Source of the DNA: Aquisphaera insulae
Lineage (GTDB): Bacteria > Planctomycetota > Planctomycetia > Isosphaerales > Isosphaeraceae
Assembly (NCBI RefSeq): GCF_011064615.1
Contig: NZ_JAALJH010000066.1
Span: forward strand, 1-50,380
DNA: 50,380 bases
Direction: 5' to 3'
Shown here: positions 1 to 9,305 of the stretch, piece by piece
Numbering within the stretch: position 1 is the stretch's first letter
Layout: every line of letters starts with the position of its first letter
Position numbers and translations under genes: made by a program
Notes under the pieces: model-generated
Database searches by the model: none
Told to the model about the DNA's origin: nothing
Seen by the model: only the letters and a program-made list of their open reading frames with translations

Positions 1-1
1 T

Positions 2-409
2 GCGAGCCGGATGGAGGCGTTCCCGAAGCTGCGGCACTCGGGCCGGCGATATCGGGCGGAGGATGAGGCGGCGACCTGGAGCCTGCCCGCGGCGCTGGCC
101 CACCTGGCCACCTACTGCGTGAGGCGAGACGTGGACGAGGGGGGGGGCATCTCGCTGTGCAGCCGGAGCCGCTACGTGGGCTCGCGGCTGAAGAAGAAGC
201 GGGTCTTCGTGTCGCTGGACCCATACGATATCGCCTGGCTGGTTCACGACAAGGACGGGGTCTGCTACCGCCGGCTGGAGGCCGACGAGCTGACCACGGA
301 GCGGATCACCGGCCTGGATGTCAGCAACCATCGGCACCGCCCCGGCCCCCGGTCGCGACGGCGGAAAACAACCGTGGCCGATTTGCCGGCAAACAACTGT
401 GGCGCGTGA
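2..409 (+). CDS. IS transposase, C-terminal part (5' truncated by window edge)
   Basis: The reading frame is open to the left edge of the window, so the true start lies outside; the first internal ATG is at 11. The visible 135 residues resemble the C-terminal part of DDE/integrase-core transposases common in planctomycetes. An Ala/Leu-rich helix is followed by a small beta-barrel segment (ISLCSRSRYVGSRLKKKRVF, then VSLDPYDIAWLVHD) and a tail ending near LTTERI. This resembles the beta-barrel after the catalytic core of Mu/IS481-like enzymes, from family memory rather than alignment. The last 25 or so residues are basic and low in complexity, as if the frame runs past the ancestral end. No catalytic DDE residues are visible because they would lie upstream. 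No terminal inverted repeat was recognised downstream. Its position next to a decayed GH13 fragment fits a rearranged chromosomal junction. Confidence 0.5.
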   Translation, partial: ASRMEAFPKLRHSGRRYRAEDEAATWSLPAALAHLATYCVRRDVDEGGGISLCSRSRYVGSRLKKKRVFVSLDPYDIAWLVHDKDGVCYRRLEADELTTERITGLDVSNHRHRPGPRSRRRKTTVADLPANNCGA

Positions 410-474
410 CACACCACGGCCACCCGGAGACACTCCTTGCCTGCCAGGATGTTCACGATCCGCCTTCGCGATGC

Positions 475-497
475 GAGACGAGACGAGACGAGACGAG
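475..497. repeat. GAGAC microsatellite, about 4.6 units
   Basis: The pentamer GAGAC occurs four times in a row followed by a partial fifth unit. It lies in non-coding sequence between the transposase fragment and the GH13 relic. It may be slippage-derived. No function is evident. Confidence 0.85.
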
Positions 498-581
498 CCT
501 TCGTTGAACGGTATTGAGCCTAACCCCGGATAATGCTTGGTCATCGACTCTGCACGATTGACCTTGCCGATCTCCGCTTGC

Positions 582-660
582 TTCGTACACGTCGCGGTTG
601 GACACTTCCCGCCACTCACCGGCACCCGGATACCCGATCCGGTCATCGAACCGACTCTCG
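582..660 (-). pseudogene. Relic of the 3' end of a GH13 alpha-amylase/branching-enzyme gene
   Basis: Bases 582-653 align without gaps to 15219-15290, inside the last part of the intact GH13 gene at 15090-17000. By hand count 61 of 72 bases agree. On the minus strand the relic translates to RFDDRIGYPGAGEWREV followed by DVYE, against RFDYRIGFPGGGEWREVFNSDVYE in the intact protein. Both copies have the same orientation. The similarity fades on both sides; weaker matches with small gaps may extend to about 545 and 670. The reading frame does not hold the rest of the C-terminal domain, so this is a decayed fragment and not a gene. It lies just downstream of the CHAT gene, at the far side of the protease cluster from the intact GH13 gene. 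Confidence 0.75.
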
Positions 661-685
661 ACCGCGGAGCGGGTTCGATACCTTC

Positions 686-3600
686 TCAACGCCAATCTCC
701 GTTGAGGACGAACGCGGCCCAGAGTCCAAGGTGAGGTCGATCAGTCTTGCGATCTTGTCCATGAGCTGTCGTCTCGGGGGAGGGGACGGCCTCGCTGAGC
801 GACCCGCGGTGAGCATCGTACCGGTGGAGCATCGCGATCTGGGCCTGTCGCAGGGCCTCCAATCTTCCCAGCTTCTTGTGCCATAGATTTCGGTAGAACT
901 CGACCATCAGGGCCCTGGTTGCAACGTCGTCGACCTTCCAGAGGCTGGCAACCGTGGTGCGGACACCCGCGAGATGGAAGGCTCTCTGGAGACCGAACAC
1001 GCCTTCGCCCCCGCCGACATCACCGAGCCCGGTCTCGCAGGCGGAGAGAACCACGAGATCCGTCGCCCGAAGGTTGAGGGAGGCGACCTCCTCCGCCGTG
1101 AGAATGCCATCGGCGGCGGCCGGTAGGCCGGAGGCGTCCAGTTCGAGCGGCTGATTGGCCCCCGCGCAAACGAGTCCCGAGAGGAGCAACGGGTTGCGAC
1201 CGGCGGCTTCCCCGAGAGCCGACAGCTCTACTCGCGGTTTTCGCGTCGCTTGCGACATGAGCAGCTCCACGTCGGCCGGATCGAGGGCCGGTGTCGGATC
1301 GAGTACCGAGCGGACCTTGGCACCAGTGAAGAACCCGTGAGTGGCCAGATGGGCGAAGCGAGAGAGTGCAATTTCCCGGCCGAGTGCGGGCTCGCTCGCG
1401 GCGCTACTTCTTAAGAGGGTGACCGCGTCCGCGGCAGGGGCTTCAGCCGCGATCCGCTCGACCTCAACAGTCGTTCCCGGGAGATAGGTCCATCGGTTCT
1501 GACTGACACCGACGACACGCGACTGGGCGAGCACGGGCTCGACGGGCTCGCCTTCTGCCGGGACGTCATAAGCCGCCCCGCCCATCAGGACGACCCGCCC
1601 AGCGTCCGGTCCCTTCGAGCCAAGAACGGCGAGGATCTGCTGCCCGCTGGTCGCGGTCGCGATCGCGATGTCCTCGATGAGGTAGCGGCCCGGGGACCGC
1701 CCCGACAAGGCCGGCCAGGGAAGCCGGGTCAGGGAGCCGTCAGGGATGATGACCACCGTTCGGGCGCCGGCGAGATGCGGTTCAAGGGAGGTCCAGAGCT
1801 TTTCCCGAAGGCGGCTCCTGGCGGCCTCCGGGCTTGACTCGTCATCGGGCCCTCGTTCGACCTCCACCGGAACCGCACCTCGGTTCCCAGCCTGGATCCA
1901 GGACCGCCAGGTTGCGATGTCCCGGTCGATCGGCGATGCGGGCCCGAGTTCCACACGTGCCAGGCAATATCCCGGCGCCCGGGTTTCGTTCCGGAGCACG
2001 AAGGCCGCGAAGCGCGGAGCTGGCTGATTGCCCGGGGCGGCGGATTTCGGGTCCGACCAGTCGAGATATCTCACGAAGTCGACGACGGCCACCCCCTCGG
2101 ATAACGCGTGGGCGAGATCCGTGAAGCGCGACCGCAACCTGGCGGTCTCCTTCCGGTAGCCCTCACAGTTCCGGGCGAGCTCGCGTTCGAGGCGCTCCTT
2201 CGTCTCGGTCAGGCTTTCGAGCAGGGCTTTGCGCTCGGCCGGATTCTGACGAATCGACTCTGGGTAGAGTGTCAGAGCCGAGAGCTGAGATCGCGTGGCG
2301 CGAAGCCGGTCGAGCTGGGCGGCTGCGGTCGGGTTGGCTTCAATCAGAGACTTGCGCTCGGCCAGGGCCCGGGACACCATGGCGCGTGTCGACCAGACGA
2401 CGTGGTATGCGGTCTCCGCATCCGACCCGGTCAGGCGAAGGGCCGTCAGAGCGGGATCACGTTCGGTCAGGGTGGCCACGAAGGCCAGGGCTTCGGCCTC
2501 CGAGAGCGTCGGTACGATGTCTTCCGCCATCGACCGCTTGATCCGCAAGGATTCCTCGAGCGGCTTCATGGCCTCGGCGGGACGTCCCGCCATCACCAGG
2601 ACAATCCCCAGGCGCCGGAGCGTGTCGGCGTACTGCGGGCTCTGCGAACCGTGGACGTCCCGGTAGATGGCCGCTGCGCCCGTGAGCTGCTTGATCGACT
2701 CCTCGAACTCCCCGTTGCGGGCCCGGGCGATGCCGAGACTCACGCGGCAAAGAGCCGTTTCGGGATGGACGGCCCCGAACGACTTCACCCGACCTTCCAG
2801 CGATTGCTCGAACTGGCGGATCGCCCCGGGAATGTCGCCACGCTTGCGGGCGATGACACCGAGACTGTTCACGGCCACGTGGTTGTTGGGAGCGAACTCG
2901 ATGACCTCGCGGAAGAGGCGTTCGGCTGACGTGTCGTCTCCCTCGACGAGCGCGATCGTCCCGAGATTGATCCGAGTGCTGACGTCCTTGTAACTGCCGG
3001 AGTCATTCGGCTTGCCGAAACGTCGCCGTGCCTCCGAGAAGTCGCCCATCTCGATCAGGACCGTCGAGAGGTTCTGTGCCGCCGCGCGGCCAAGATCGCT
3101 TCGCGTGATATCGCCGGCCGGGATCGCACGGAGAACCGTCTCGAAGAAACGACGGGCGGTGACCAGATCGCCCTGCGCACGGAGGATGACGCCGAGATCG
3201 TTGAGTGACGAATCGGCGTCCCTGGGGCGGTCCTTGCGCCCGCGACTCCTCAACTGCATCGCTTCCTCAACGCAGACGCGTGCCTCAGGGTAGCGACCGC
3301 TGCGGTAATGGACAGTGCCCAACGTGTTGATGGCAGAGGCGAGCTCAGGGTGAGCCGACCCGAGGGCCTCACGGTCCGCTGCCACACACGTCTCGAGCAG
3401 CTCGCGAGCCTCGGCCGTCAATCCTTCGTGGTAGAGTATGATCCCCAGTTGGAACCGGGCAGCGGCCAGTTGAGGGTGTCGTTCGCCCAGACGCGTCTGG
3501 AGAATGCGACAGGCGAGACGGGAGAGTTTCTCAGCACTCGCCAGAGCGTCACGCTTCTTCTGCTGAGTTGGCGGAAACGGCTCGAATGGCGTGATCATCG

Positions 3601-5776
3601 CGAGGTGGACAAGCAGGACACCTCTGTTGTTGGCGATGATGGCCGTGGCAGGATGTTCAGGCCCAAAGGCCCGTGTGCATTTCTCAACCGCCGGCAGCCT
3701 ATGGATTTGATTGCGGTTCGCTGCAAGCCACGAGAGGATGGTCCAGGGGTTGTCCTCGCCGAGCAGAGTCGTGAGGATCTCGGTGCTTTTCTGCGCAAGG
3801 CTAATAGGTTGAGGGGTGCCCGAAATGACGAAGCTGCTGGATTCGGGAGAGTTTGCCATGCGTCGGAGGACGCGTGCTCGACCGAGTTCGAACGCGTTCG
3901 GATCTTCGAGCAGGGAGATGGGAGCAGCCTGGGGCCAGGCCAACGTTGAAGGCGTCATGGGAACGGGGATGACCGCGACGAAGGTGAGTATCGGGGCCGG
4001 AGACCTCGACATCGCCGCAAGTTGATAGTCGGCAGAATCGGGAGCCGCATCGTGGGCTCCGGATTCGATCATGGCGGCGGCTTCGAAGAGGGATCGGCGG
4101 AACTCCGACTCCGACTCCGACTTGCCGTAGGCGAGTCGCTCCGCTTCGCCGAGGTTCCGAAGTGCCTGCCATGTCCCGGGGTCGTGACGCCCCAGGCACT
4201 CAGCTCTTGCAAGGTAGGCGTTTCTCGCCTCGGCCGCGGCATCCCGATATCGACCGCTGAGCAATAACGCAACGCCCAGATTGTTCCGCGTGGACGCCGA
4301 GCGGGGATGATGTGCACCGAGCGCCTCCTCACAGAGAGAGGATGCCTCGCTGAACGAAGCAAGAGCCCTGGCACCGTCGTGCTGAGCTGCCTGGGCCAGT
4401 CCAATCCCCGTGAGCGCATCGACCACTTCCAGTGGGGCGTTCAGGCCCGATGAGCGAGCCAGAGCGACGGCCTTGCCGGCCTCGGTGGCGGCATCCGAGA
4501 ACTTTCCCTCCCGAAGGTGGACTCGTGCCTGGAGTCCGGCGTCTCGCGCCTGGACCAATCGCCGAGAGCTGTCGTGGTTGACCCCTGCGAGACCTCGGGC
4601 GTCCTGAGAGGCAACCCGGGCGCTCCGGGCAAGCCAGTGGTTCGGCCCGAGACGCGCTACCATGCGGGCGGACAGGTCAGCGAGGCTGGCGTTCGCATCG
4701 GCCTGCGTGGGGTTGCGTACGACGCGGTCCAGCAACGCGGTGATGAGGCGATCGATGCCGGTCAACGCCACGTGTGTTCGAGGGTGAGCGGGACCGCAGC
4801 GCGTAAGCACAGTCGTCAGCGAAGCCTCCGCCTCGGGGGCGACCTCCGTGTAGGCTCCGGCGAGCAGGGCCGCCTCGGCAACCAGAAGGTGCATCCGGGA
4901 ATAAACCCCGGGCCAGGTCGCTTCGAGGCCCTCGGCTTCAAGGGCCCGCAACAGTCTCCGGGCCCGATCGAGTCCGTCGGCAGGACGTCCTGCCCGGACC
5001 AGGCCGGACGCCTCGAAGGACGCCTCGGAGGCATCGCGCAGCGCCTTCGCACCGGCCGCATTGATCGCACTTGCATTCGCACTGCGAAGTTCAAAGCGTG
5101 CGATGGAGACCTGGCCATAGGCCACGATGGCTGTGATCTCGGTCGGGCCGTCGGTGAGCTCACCCGGCAGGTATGCGTCGATCCAGCGTTCGCCGCGAGA
5201 CTCCACGAGGAGCCGTCCGTGCTCCCAGCTCACGCTCCAGTTGCCTTCCAGGGTGCGACCAGGCAAGGTGACGAAATGTCGTGAAATGCCGAACGCTTCC
5301 TTGTCGGCCTTCTGCTGGACCGCTAATTGATCGTGTGTACCCTCGCCGTTTCCCGACCAGGTCACCAGGATCGGGAGGCGATTCGGGATGACCAGTTTCA
5401 CCGTCAACGCACAATCCAACCTGGTCGAACTCGTCGCCACGGGAGTCGTGCCTTGAGCGGGTGGCGGAATTTCGGGAATCGACCACGTGAGCTCGAACCG
5501 ACCCGATGGGGCGCCGTTGGACGCGACTGTGAACTGGCCCTTAGGGTGGACCAAAAGGCGGCCAGATTTCCAGGTCACCGGGCCCTGGAGTCGGTGCTGC
5601 GGACGGCGGTCGGCCTGAAAGTCGTCGCTCACGAGAACAGGTAGCTCGGGCCTTGCCTCGGCCGGGACTTGACTCGATGCCTGGGCGGCCGCCGTCCTCG
5701 TCAACGAGCCCACGGCAAAACCGAGCGCAAGCATGCCGGTGCCGATGCGTGCCCAGGTCGATCGGGAAGCTCTCAT
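686..5776 (-). CDS. Exported TPR-CHAT protease-like protein (1696 aa)
   Basis: This is a large exported protein with a C-terminal CHAT domain, the caspase-fold peptidase family named for caspase HetF-associated with TPRs. Residues 1-31 form a Sec signal peptide with a cut near TAAAQA. Residues 40-225 look like a beta-sandwich with the pattern of a LamG/DUF1080-like jelly roll. About 230-540 and 690-1190 are tetratricopeptide repeats of the TPR_10/TPR_12 type (for example LGSAHPELASAINTLGTVHY). About 1330-1696 is the CHAT domain. The catalytic dyad is intact: His1480 in LATHGFF and Cys1580 in VLSACETGLG. TPRs in this family usually bind partner or substrate proteins. The gene is the last of four same-strand genes for caspase-superfamily proteins, 136 bp after the previous one. 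The start fits the signal peptide, but the ribosome binding site is weak (GAAAGAGA). The substrate is unknown. Confidence 0.9.
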   Translation of the reverse strand: MRASRSTWARIGTGMLALGFAVGSLTRTAAAQASSQVPAEARPELPVLVSDDFQADRRPQHRLQGPVTWKSGRLLVHPKGQFTVASNGAPSGRFELTWSIPEIPPPAQGTTPVATSSTRLDCALTVKLVIPNRLPILVTWSGNGEGTHDQLAVQQKADKEAFGISRHFVTLPGRTLEGNWSVSWEHGRLLVESRGERWIDAYLPGELTDGPTEITAIVAYGQVSIARFELRSANASAINAAGAKALRDASEASFEASGLVRAGRPADGLDRARRLLRALEAEGLEATWPGVYSRMHLLVAEAALLAGAYTEVAPEAEASLTTVLTRCGPAHPRTHVALTGIDRLITALLDRVVRNPTQADANASLADLSARMVARLGPNHWLARSARVASQDARGLAGVNHDSSRRLVQARDAGLQARVHLREGKFSDAATEAGKAVALARSSGLNAPLEVVDALTGIGLAQAAQHDGARALASFSEASSLCEEALGAHHPRSASTRNNLGVALLLSGRYRDAAAEARNAYLARAECLGRHDPGTWQALRNLGEAERLAYGKSESESEFRRSLFEAAAMIESGAHDAAPDSADYQLAAMSRSPAPILTFVAVIPVPMTPSTLAWPQAAPISLLEDPNAFELGRARVLRRMANSPESSSFVISGTPQPISLAQKSTEILTTLLGEDNPWTILSWLAANRNQIHRLPAVEKCTRAFGPEHPATAIIANNRGVLLVHLAMITPFEPFPPTQQKKRDALASAEKLSRLACRILQTRLGERHPQLAAARFQLGIILYHEGLTAEARELLETCVAADREALGSAHPELASAINTLGTVHYRSGRYPEARVCVEEAMQLRSRGRKDRPRDADSSLNDLGVILRAQGDLVTARRFFETVLRAIPAGDITRSDLGRAAAQNLSTVLIEMGDFSEARRRFGKPNDSGSYKDVSTRINLGTIALVEGDDTSAERLFREVIEFAPNNHVAVNSLGVIARKRGDIPGAIRQFEQSLEGRVKSFGAVHPETALCRVSLGIARARNGEFEESIKQLTGAAAIYRDVHGSQSPQYADTLRRLGIVLVMAGRPAEAMKPLEESLRIKRSMAEDIVPTLSEAEALAFVATLTERDPALTALRLTGSDAETAYHVVWSTRAMVSRALAERKSLIEANPTAAAQLDRLRATRSQLSALTLYPESIRQNPAERKALLESLTETKERLERELARNCEGYRKETARLRSRFTDLAHALSEGVAVVDFVRYLDWSDPKSAAPGNQPAPRFAAFVLRNETRAPGYCLARVELGPASPIDRDIATWRSWIQAGNRGAVPVEVERGPDDESSPEAARSRLREKLWTSLEPHLAGARTVVIIPDGSLTRLPWPALSGRSPGRYLIEDIAIATATSGQQILAVLGSKGPDAGRVVLMGGAAYDVPAEGEPVEPVLAQSRVVGVSQNRWTYLPGTTVEVERIAAEAPAADAVTLLRSSAASEPALGREIALSRFAHLATHGFFTGAKVRSVLDPTPALDPADVELLMSQATRKPRVELSALGEAAGRNPLLLSGLVCAGANQPLELDASGLPAAADGILTAEEVASLNLRATDLVVLSACETGLGDVGGGEGVFGLQRAFHLAGVRTTVASLWKVDDVATRALMVEFYRNLWHKKLGRLEALRQAQIAMLHRYDAHRGSLSEAVPSPETTAHGQDRKTDRPHLGLWAAFVLNGDWR

Positions 5777-5846
5777 GGCGAGGTATCTCTTTCCCGTTGG
5801 AGATGCTCTGTCGAGAACTTGCGAGCCTGGAATGACGCCCTATCAG

Positions 5847-5875
5847 ATGATTCAATACTCATTTGATATTGTCAG
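5847..5875 (-). promoter_or_regulatory. Candidate sigma70-type promoter upstream of the TPR-CHAT gene
   Basis: On the minus strand CTGACA (5870-5875) and AATCAT (5847-5852) are separated by 17 bases. They match the -35 and -10 consensus at five and four of six positions. They lie in an AT-rich patch (about 5840-5875) that stands out in this GC-rich region, some 70 bases upstream of the ATG. The CHAT gene may therefore have its own start site within the cluster. This is pattern matching only. Confidence 0.35.
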
Positions 5876-5912
5876 CGAGACGGGCCGGCGTGGGGTGGGC
5901 GGGCGGACCGGG

Positions 5913-8171
5913 TCATTTCTTCCGCCTCACTTCCAGAACGAATTCCGCCGTACCCCAATCCGTGACCTCGGCCACCAGCGGATCGGCACCTCGAAGCTGC
6001 GCGGGGGGTGGGCCCTGATTCGGAGGCGGGTCGGGGTCTTCTCCCAGCACCGCCGCGCCGAGCAGTCGGGCCAGCCCGTGGTTCGGGCCGCCGCGCCCCC
6101 TGGCCACTCCTCGCCGTACCTCGTCACCCCCACGCTCGCCTTGACGCTGAAACACCAGGGCGTTGAGGTTCGCGTCCTCCATGGTGCCGAACGCCTTGTA
6201 CCGGTCGACCTCGCTGTCCTTGTCCGTAGACATTTTCGTCCTGAAGAGGTACTGCCTCAGAGAGACCCATGGAGCGTTCTCGGCCGCCGGGGCTGCCTCG
6301 AACTTGGGCACTTCGCCGAAATAGGGGAAGGCGGCCGTGATCTCCCGGGTCGGGGTCATGTCCAGCACGGTGATGAACGCCGGACGGCGTTCGGAGAGGT
6401 TCCTCACCTCCAGCATGACGAAGTCGCCCTCGGTCACGGTAATCCGCCTGCCCTCCGGCTTGATGTCCTCACGGACCTTGAGCTTGGTCAGATCAACCTT
6501 GTGCGCGGCGGTGAACTGCACGTCCACGGCGACGAGTCGCAGGTCGACGTTGATCAGGCTGTCGGGGCCACCGTTGTTGAGTCTGGAGAGATATTTCCAT
6601 TTCCAGGCCCCGAACAACTCCTCGCGGATTCGTTTCGGGGTTTCGGGCGATTTCGTGCTGAACTTCTGGAGACCGCCGTCTTTGCGCTCGACAACGATGT
6701 TGTTCAGCGGATCCGTCTCGTCGGGGTGAACGAACACCTCGTAGGTCTCTTTGGTCACATCCTTGGACGAGACAACCTTGAGCTTCTGGATCTCCCTGGC
6801 GATCGGACCGTCGATGCCCTCGAGCCAGAGCAGCAGCACGCAATCGCCGAAGCCGTGGCTGGTCTCGACGGCGCGTGCCGACTTGAATTCCCTGGCCGGG
6901 GGCCACTTGACCCGGTCACCTTCGAGTCGAGCGACGCTGCTTGTCGTCTTGACGTCCGAGACCACGGCCTCGGCGAACTGGTTCTCCTTATCCTTGACGT
7001 CCTCGCCGCGAGGGAAGATCGCGTACCGCGAGGCCGCGGTCACCCCCTGCAATCTGCCTGCGGGGAGCGTGACCACGCCCTGAGTCTCGTCGAAGTCCTC
7101 GACCAGAAGGTAAGGGTCGGCCGGGACCGCAGTGCCGGAGAAGAGCAGGCTGCTGTCCTCCCCCTCCTTGGTGGGATCCTGACCGGGTATGTCACCCGTC
7201 AACTCAGAACTGACCTGCTCGAACAGGTCGCGGTACGTCGTCCGCGCTGTCGCCTTGTCCAGCGCACGGACGAAGTAGTAGCTGAACGCTCCCATCGGGA
7301 TCGCGTTCTCGTCCCGCTTTTCCTTGGCGACCTGGTCGCTCCGGGTCGCCGTGAGCAAGACGTAGCCGCTCGCGACCGCCTCGCCGGCGTCGAGCAAGCC
7401 GCTGCTGTCGTCTGCCGTACCTCGAGCACGCGTCTGGGCCGACGGAACAGGTCTGGGACCGTCGAGCGGTTTGCCTTCGTATTCCTCGATCCAGCCGCGC
7501 CCACGGTTTGGCAAACGCCCCGAGCCTTGAGGGAGGTTGCCGCCTCGCGTCGCCGACCCCGAGAAGCAACAGTCGAACGTCAGGGTGATATTCCCGAGCA
7601 CTTTCCTGGCTCCGGGCGGGGTCATCCGTGCTTTCAGTTCCGCGAGCAGTTGCCCGATGGTGTCGTCACGGAGGTTGGAACGGGCGTTGTCAAGCGCCGA
7701 CTGGCTCACGTAGTCCGCTGTGACAAGTGACTCGTCCTGCCCGTCGATCTCATCGCCGTTGTCATCGGGAATCTGCTGCCCATGGCCCGAGTAGTGGAAG
7801 TAGACGATGTCACCGGGACGAGCCTTGTCGACGAGATGGCTTCGGAACGCATCGATGATCCCCTGTCGGGTCGCCTGACCATCGGTCAGTACGAGCACGT
7901 CGGCGGGCACAAACTTAAATCGGTCGCGGAGAACCAGATTGATCCGCTCGACGTCATTCCTGGTATTGAGATTCCACCAGTCCGGGGGCTGCTGGCTCTT
8001 GTTCTTCGGCGGGTAGCGCTCAGGACGCTCGTACCTGCTGATGCCGACGAGGAGAGCGAGCTTACGGGCTCCTGCTTGCGGTTCTGCAAGCGCCTGTGGG
8101 GCAAGCCCAGCGTACAGCAGCGTGCCAGCCAATCCGACGGCGGCCCAGAAAGGTGACCTGGCGTGAGTCAT
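5913..8171 (-). CDS. Exported caspase-family (C14) protein with DUF4384-like tail (752 aa)
   Basis: This is a metacaspase-like peptidase of family C14. Residues 1-29 are a Sec signal peptide ending near ALA-EP. The caspase p20-like core covers about residues 36-340. The opening strand is LALLVGISRY, the catalytic His130 lies in YSGHGQQ, and the catalytic Cys202 lies in FDCCFSGSATRG. Acidic residues after the His (DDNGDEIDGQDE) are typical of calcium-binding or basic-P1 metacaspases. Residues 345-520 are beta-rich and unrecognised. Residues 530-690 resemble DUF4384 (VTEGDFVMLEVRN, then FITVLDMTPTREI), a domain often fused to caspases. A Gly/Arg/Pro-rich linker follows. The start has a good ribosome binding site (GAGGAACC, then ATG). 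The gene is third of the four protease genes, 144 bp after the Tat caspase. It likely acts outside the cytoplasm; the substrate is unknown. Confidence 0.88.
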   Translation of the reverse strand: MTHARSPFWAAVGLAGTLLYAGLAPQALAEPQAGARKLALLVGISRYERPERYPPKNKSQQPPDWWNLNTRNDVERINLVLRDRFKFVPADVLVLTDGQATRQGIIDAFRSHLVDKARPGDIVYFHYSGHGQQIPDDNGDEIDGQDESLVTADYVSQSALDNARSNLRDDTIGQLLAELKARMTPPGARKVLGNITLTFDCCFSGSATRGGNLPQGSGRLPNRGRGWIEEYEGKPLDGPRPVPSAQTRARGTADDSSGLLDAGEAVASGYVLLTATRSDQVAKEKRDENAIPMGAFSYYFVRALDKATARTTYRDLFEQVSSELTGDIPGQDPTKEGEDSSLLFSGTAVPADPYLLVEDFDETQGVVTLPAGRLQGVTAASRYAIFPRGEDVKDKENQFAEAVVSDVKTTSSVARLEGDRVKWPPAREFKSARAVETSHGFGDCVLLLWLEGIDGPIAREIQKLKVVSSKDVTKETYEVFVHPDETDPLNNIVVERKDGGLQKFSTKSPETPKRIREELFGAWKWKYLSRLNNGGPDSLINVDLRLVAVDVQFTAAHKVDLTKLKVREDIKPEGRRITVTEGDFVMLEVRNLSERRPAFITVLDMTPTREITAAFPYFGEVPKFEAAPAAENAPWVSLRQYLFRTKMSTDKDSEVDRYKAFGTMEDANLNALVFQRQGERGGDEVRRGVARGRGGPNHGLARLLGAAVLGEDPDPPPNQGPPPAQLRGADPLVAEVTDWGTAEFVLEVRRKK

Positions 8172-8315
8172 GGTTGGTTCCTCTCAAGGAGGTTCCGCGA
8201 GCGGCGAAGGGTGCGGCCGAGCAGGCGGACGTCGTGGGACGGACGCACAACGATTCTCGGAAACGGCGAATCGGCTTCCCCTTGGGATCGTGACGTCACA
8301 CCATTCAGGTTGGAC

Positions 8316-9305
8316 TCAGATCGTGAACGGCTTCTGCATCCAGAACGCGATGTTCGGCTCGCCGATCGGATAGAAGTTCGGACATTGCGTCATGGGCATC
8401 CTGCTGACGATCGCGGAGTGAAAGGAACGGTAATTCGGCCTCTGGATTCGGTTGAACTTGCCGTCGTTCCAGACCTCCTTGAGCCTCGACGTGAACAGGC
8501 CGTTGCGATGCAAGTCGGCGGAGAGCTGGTTGTCCTGACAGCCGGAGAGCAGGAGCACCGACGCTTCGATACCCTGGTCATCCATCTCCCTGCTGCCGAC
8601 GGTGTCCGAGACTCCATTCAGGACGGTTCTTTGCTGCTGGTACGCGGCCATGGCGACTTCGCTGGGCAGGTAGCGAAACACAACCTCCTTGAGGATTTTC
8701 TCCTTGTCGTCATCGCCACGGCCCGCTCCCGCTCGCTGGACCGCCGCGACGAAGGCATCGTCGGCGCCCCGAGCCACCGAGCCGCTGTGGCAACTGTCTG
8801 AGATCATGAGGATTCGCGTACCTCTGGGGAATCTGGTCCAGAGGCGGCCGAGCTCGTCATCGAGGAGCATCCGATCGTAGAGACACCAGGTTTCATCCAG
8901 GCCGTCTGGCTCGTCACTATTACGGTCCGGAACCTGGCAACCATGCCCGGCGTACTGGATCAGGAAGATACCCCCGGGGCTCTGCCTGAGTTCCCTGGCG
9001 GCGTCCTCAATCCCGCTGATCACCGCCGATGCGGTGGCCGCCTCATCGAGCAAGGGACTCTTGCACTCGAAGCCCTGGAGGCGGGCGATATCGAAGACGT
9101 CCCTGGCGTCGTTGACGGCTCCGCGCAGCGGCGGCGCACCCGGATACGCGGTCGGGCTGAGTCGGTTCAGTCCGATTGTCATCGCAATCCCGCGAGACTT
9201 CTCGGCTCCCACGGCCTCGGAAAACCCGAGACTCCAGGCTATCCCGCTCGCCCCCATGGCCGCCAGACCGGTGCCTCTGAGGAAACTCCTTCGAGCGAAT
9301 CGCAT
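8316..9305 (-). CDS. Tat-exported small caspase-family (C14) protein (329 aa)
   Basis: This is a compact single-domain metacaspase-like peptidase. The N-terminus MRFARRSFLRG carries a twin-arginine (Tat) motif followed by a hydrophobic stretch and a likely cut near AVGA, so it should be exported folded. The core starts at about residue 38 (GIAMTIGLNRLS). Catalytic His121 lies in IQYAGHGCQ and Cys172 in MISDSCHSGSV. The DRNSDEPDGLDE acidic loop after the His matches that of the 752-residue neighbour, so these two are the closest paralogues in the cluster. There is no accessory domain beyond a short C-terminal tail. The ribosome binding site GGGGA lies just before the ATG. A 371-bp gap separates it from the WD40 caspase upstream. 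Family assignment is firm; activity and substrate are inferred. Confidence 0.9.
   Translation of the reverse strand: MRFARRSFLRGTGLAAMGASGIAWSLGFSEAVGAEKSRGIAMTIGLNRLSPTAYPGAPPLRGAVNDARDVFDIARLQGFECKSPLLDEAATASAVISGIEDAARELRQSPGGIFLIQYAGHGCQVPDRNSDEPDGLDETWCLYDRMLLDDELGRLWTRFPRGTRILMISDSCHSGSVARGADDAFVAAVQRAGAGRGDDDKEKILKEVVFRYLPSEVAMAAYQQQRTVLNGVSDTVGSREMDDQGIEASVLLLSGCQDNQLSADLHRNGLFTSRLKEVWNDGKFNRIQRPNYRSFHSAIVSRMPMTQCPNFYPIGEPNIAFWMQKPFTI

Noticed and set aside
5733..7730. Plus-strand frame of 665 codons opposite the 752-residue caspase gene
   Set aside because: It is antisense to a gene with an intact His/Cys dyad and signal peptide, and has no domain of its own.
8290..8299. Palindrome GTGACGTCAC upstream of the 752-residue caspase gene
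   Set aside because: A single 10-bp palindrome in GC-rich DNA is expected by chance. It matches no bacterial operator that I can name with confidence.
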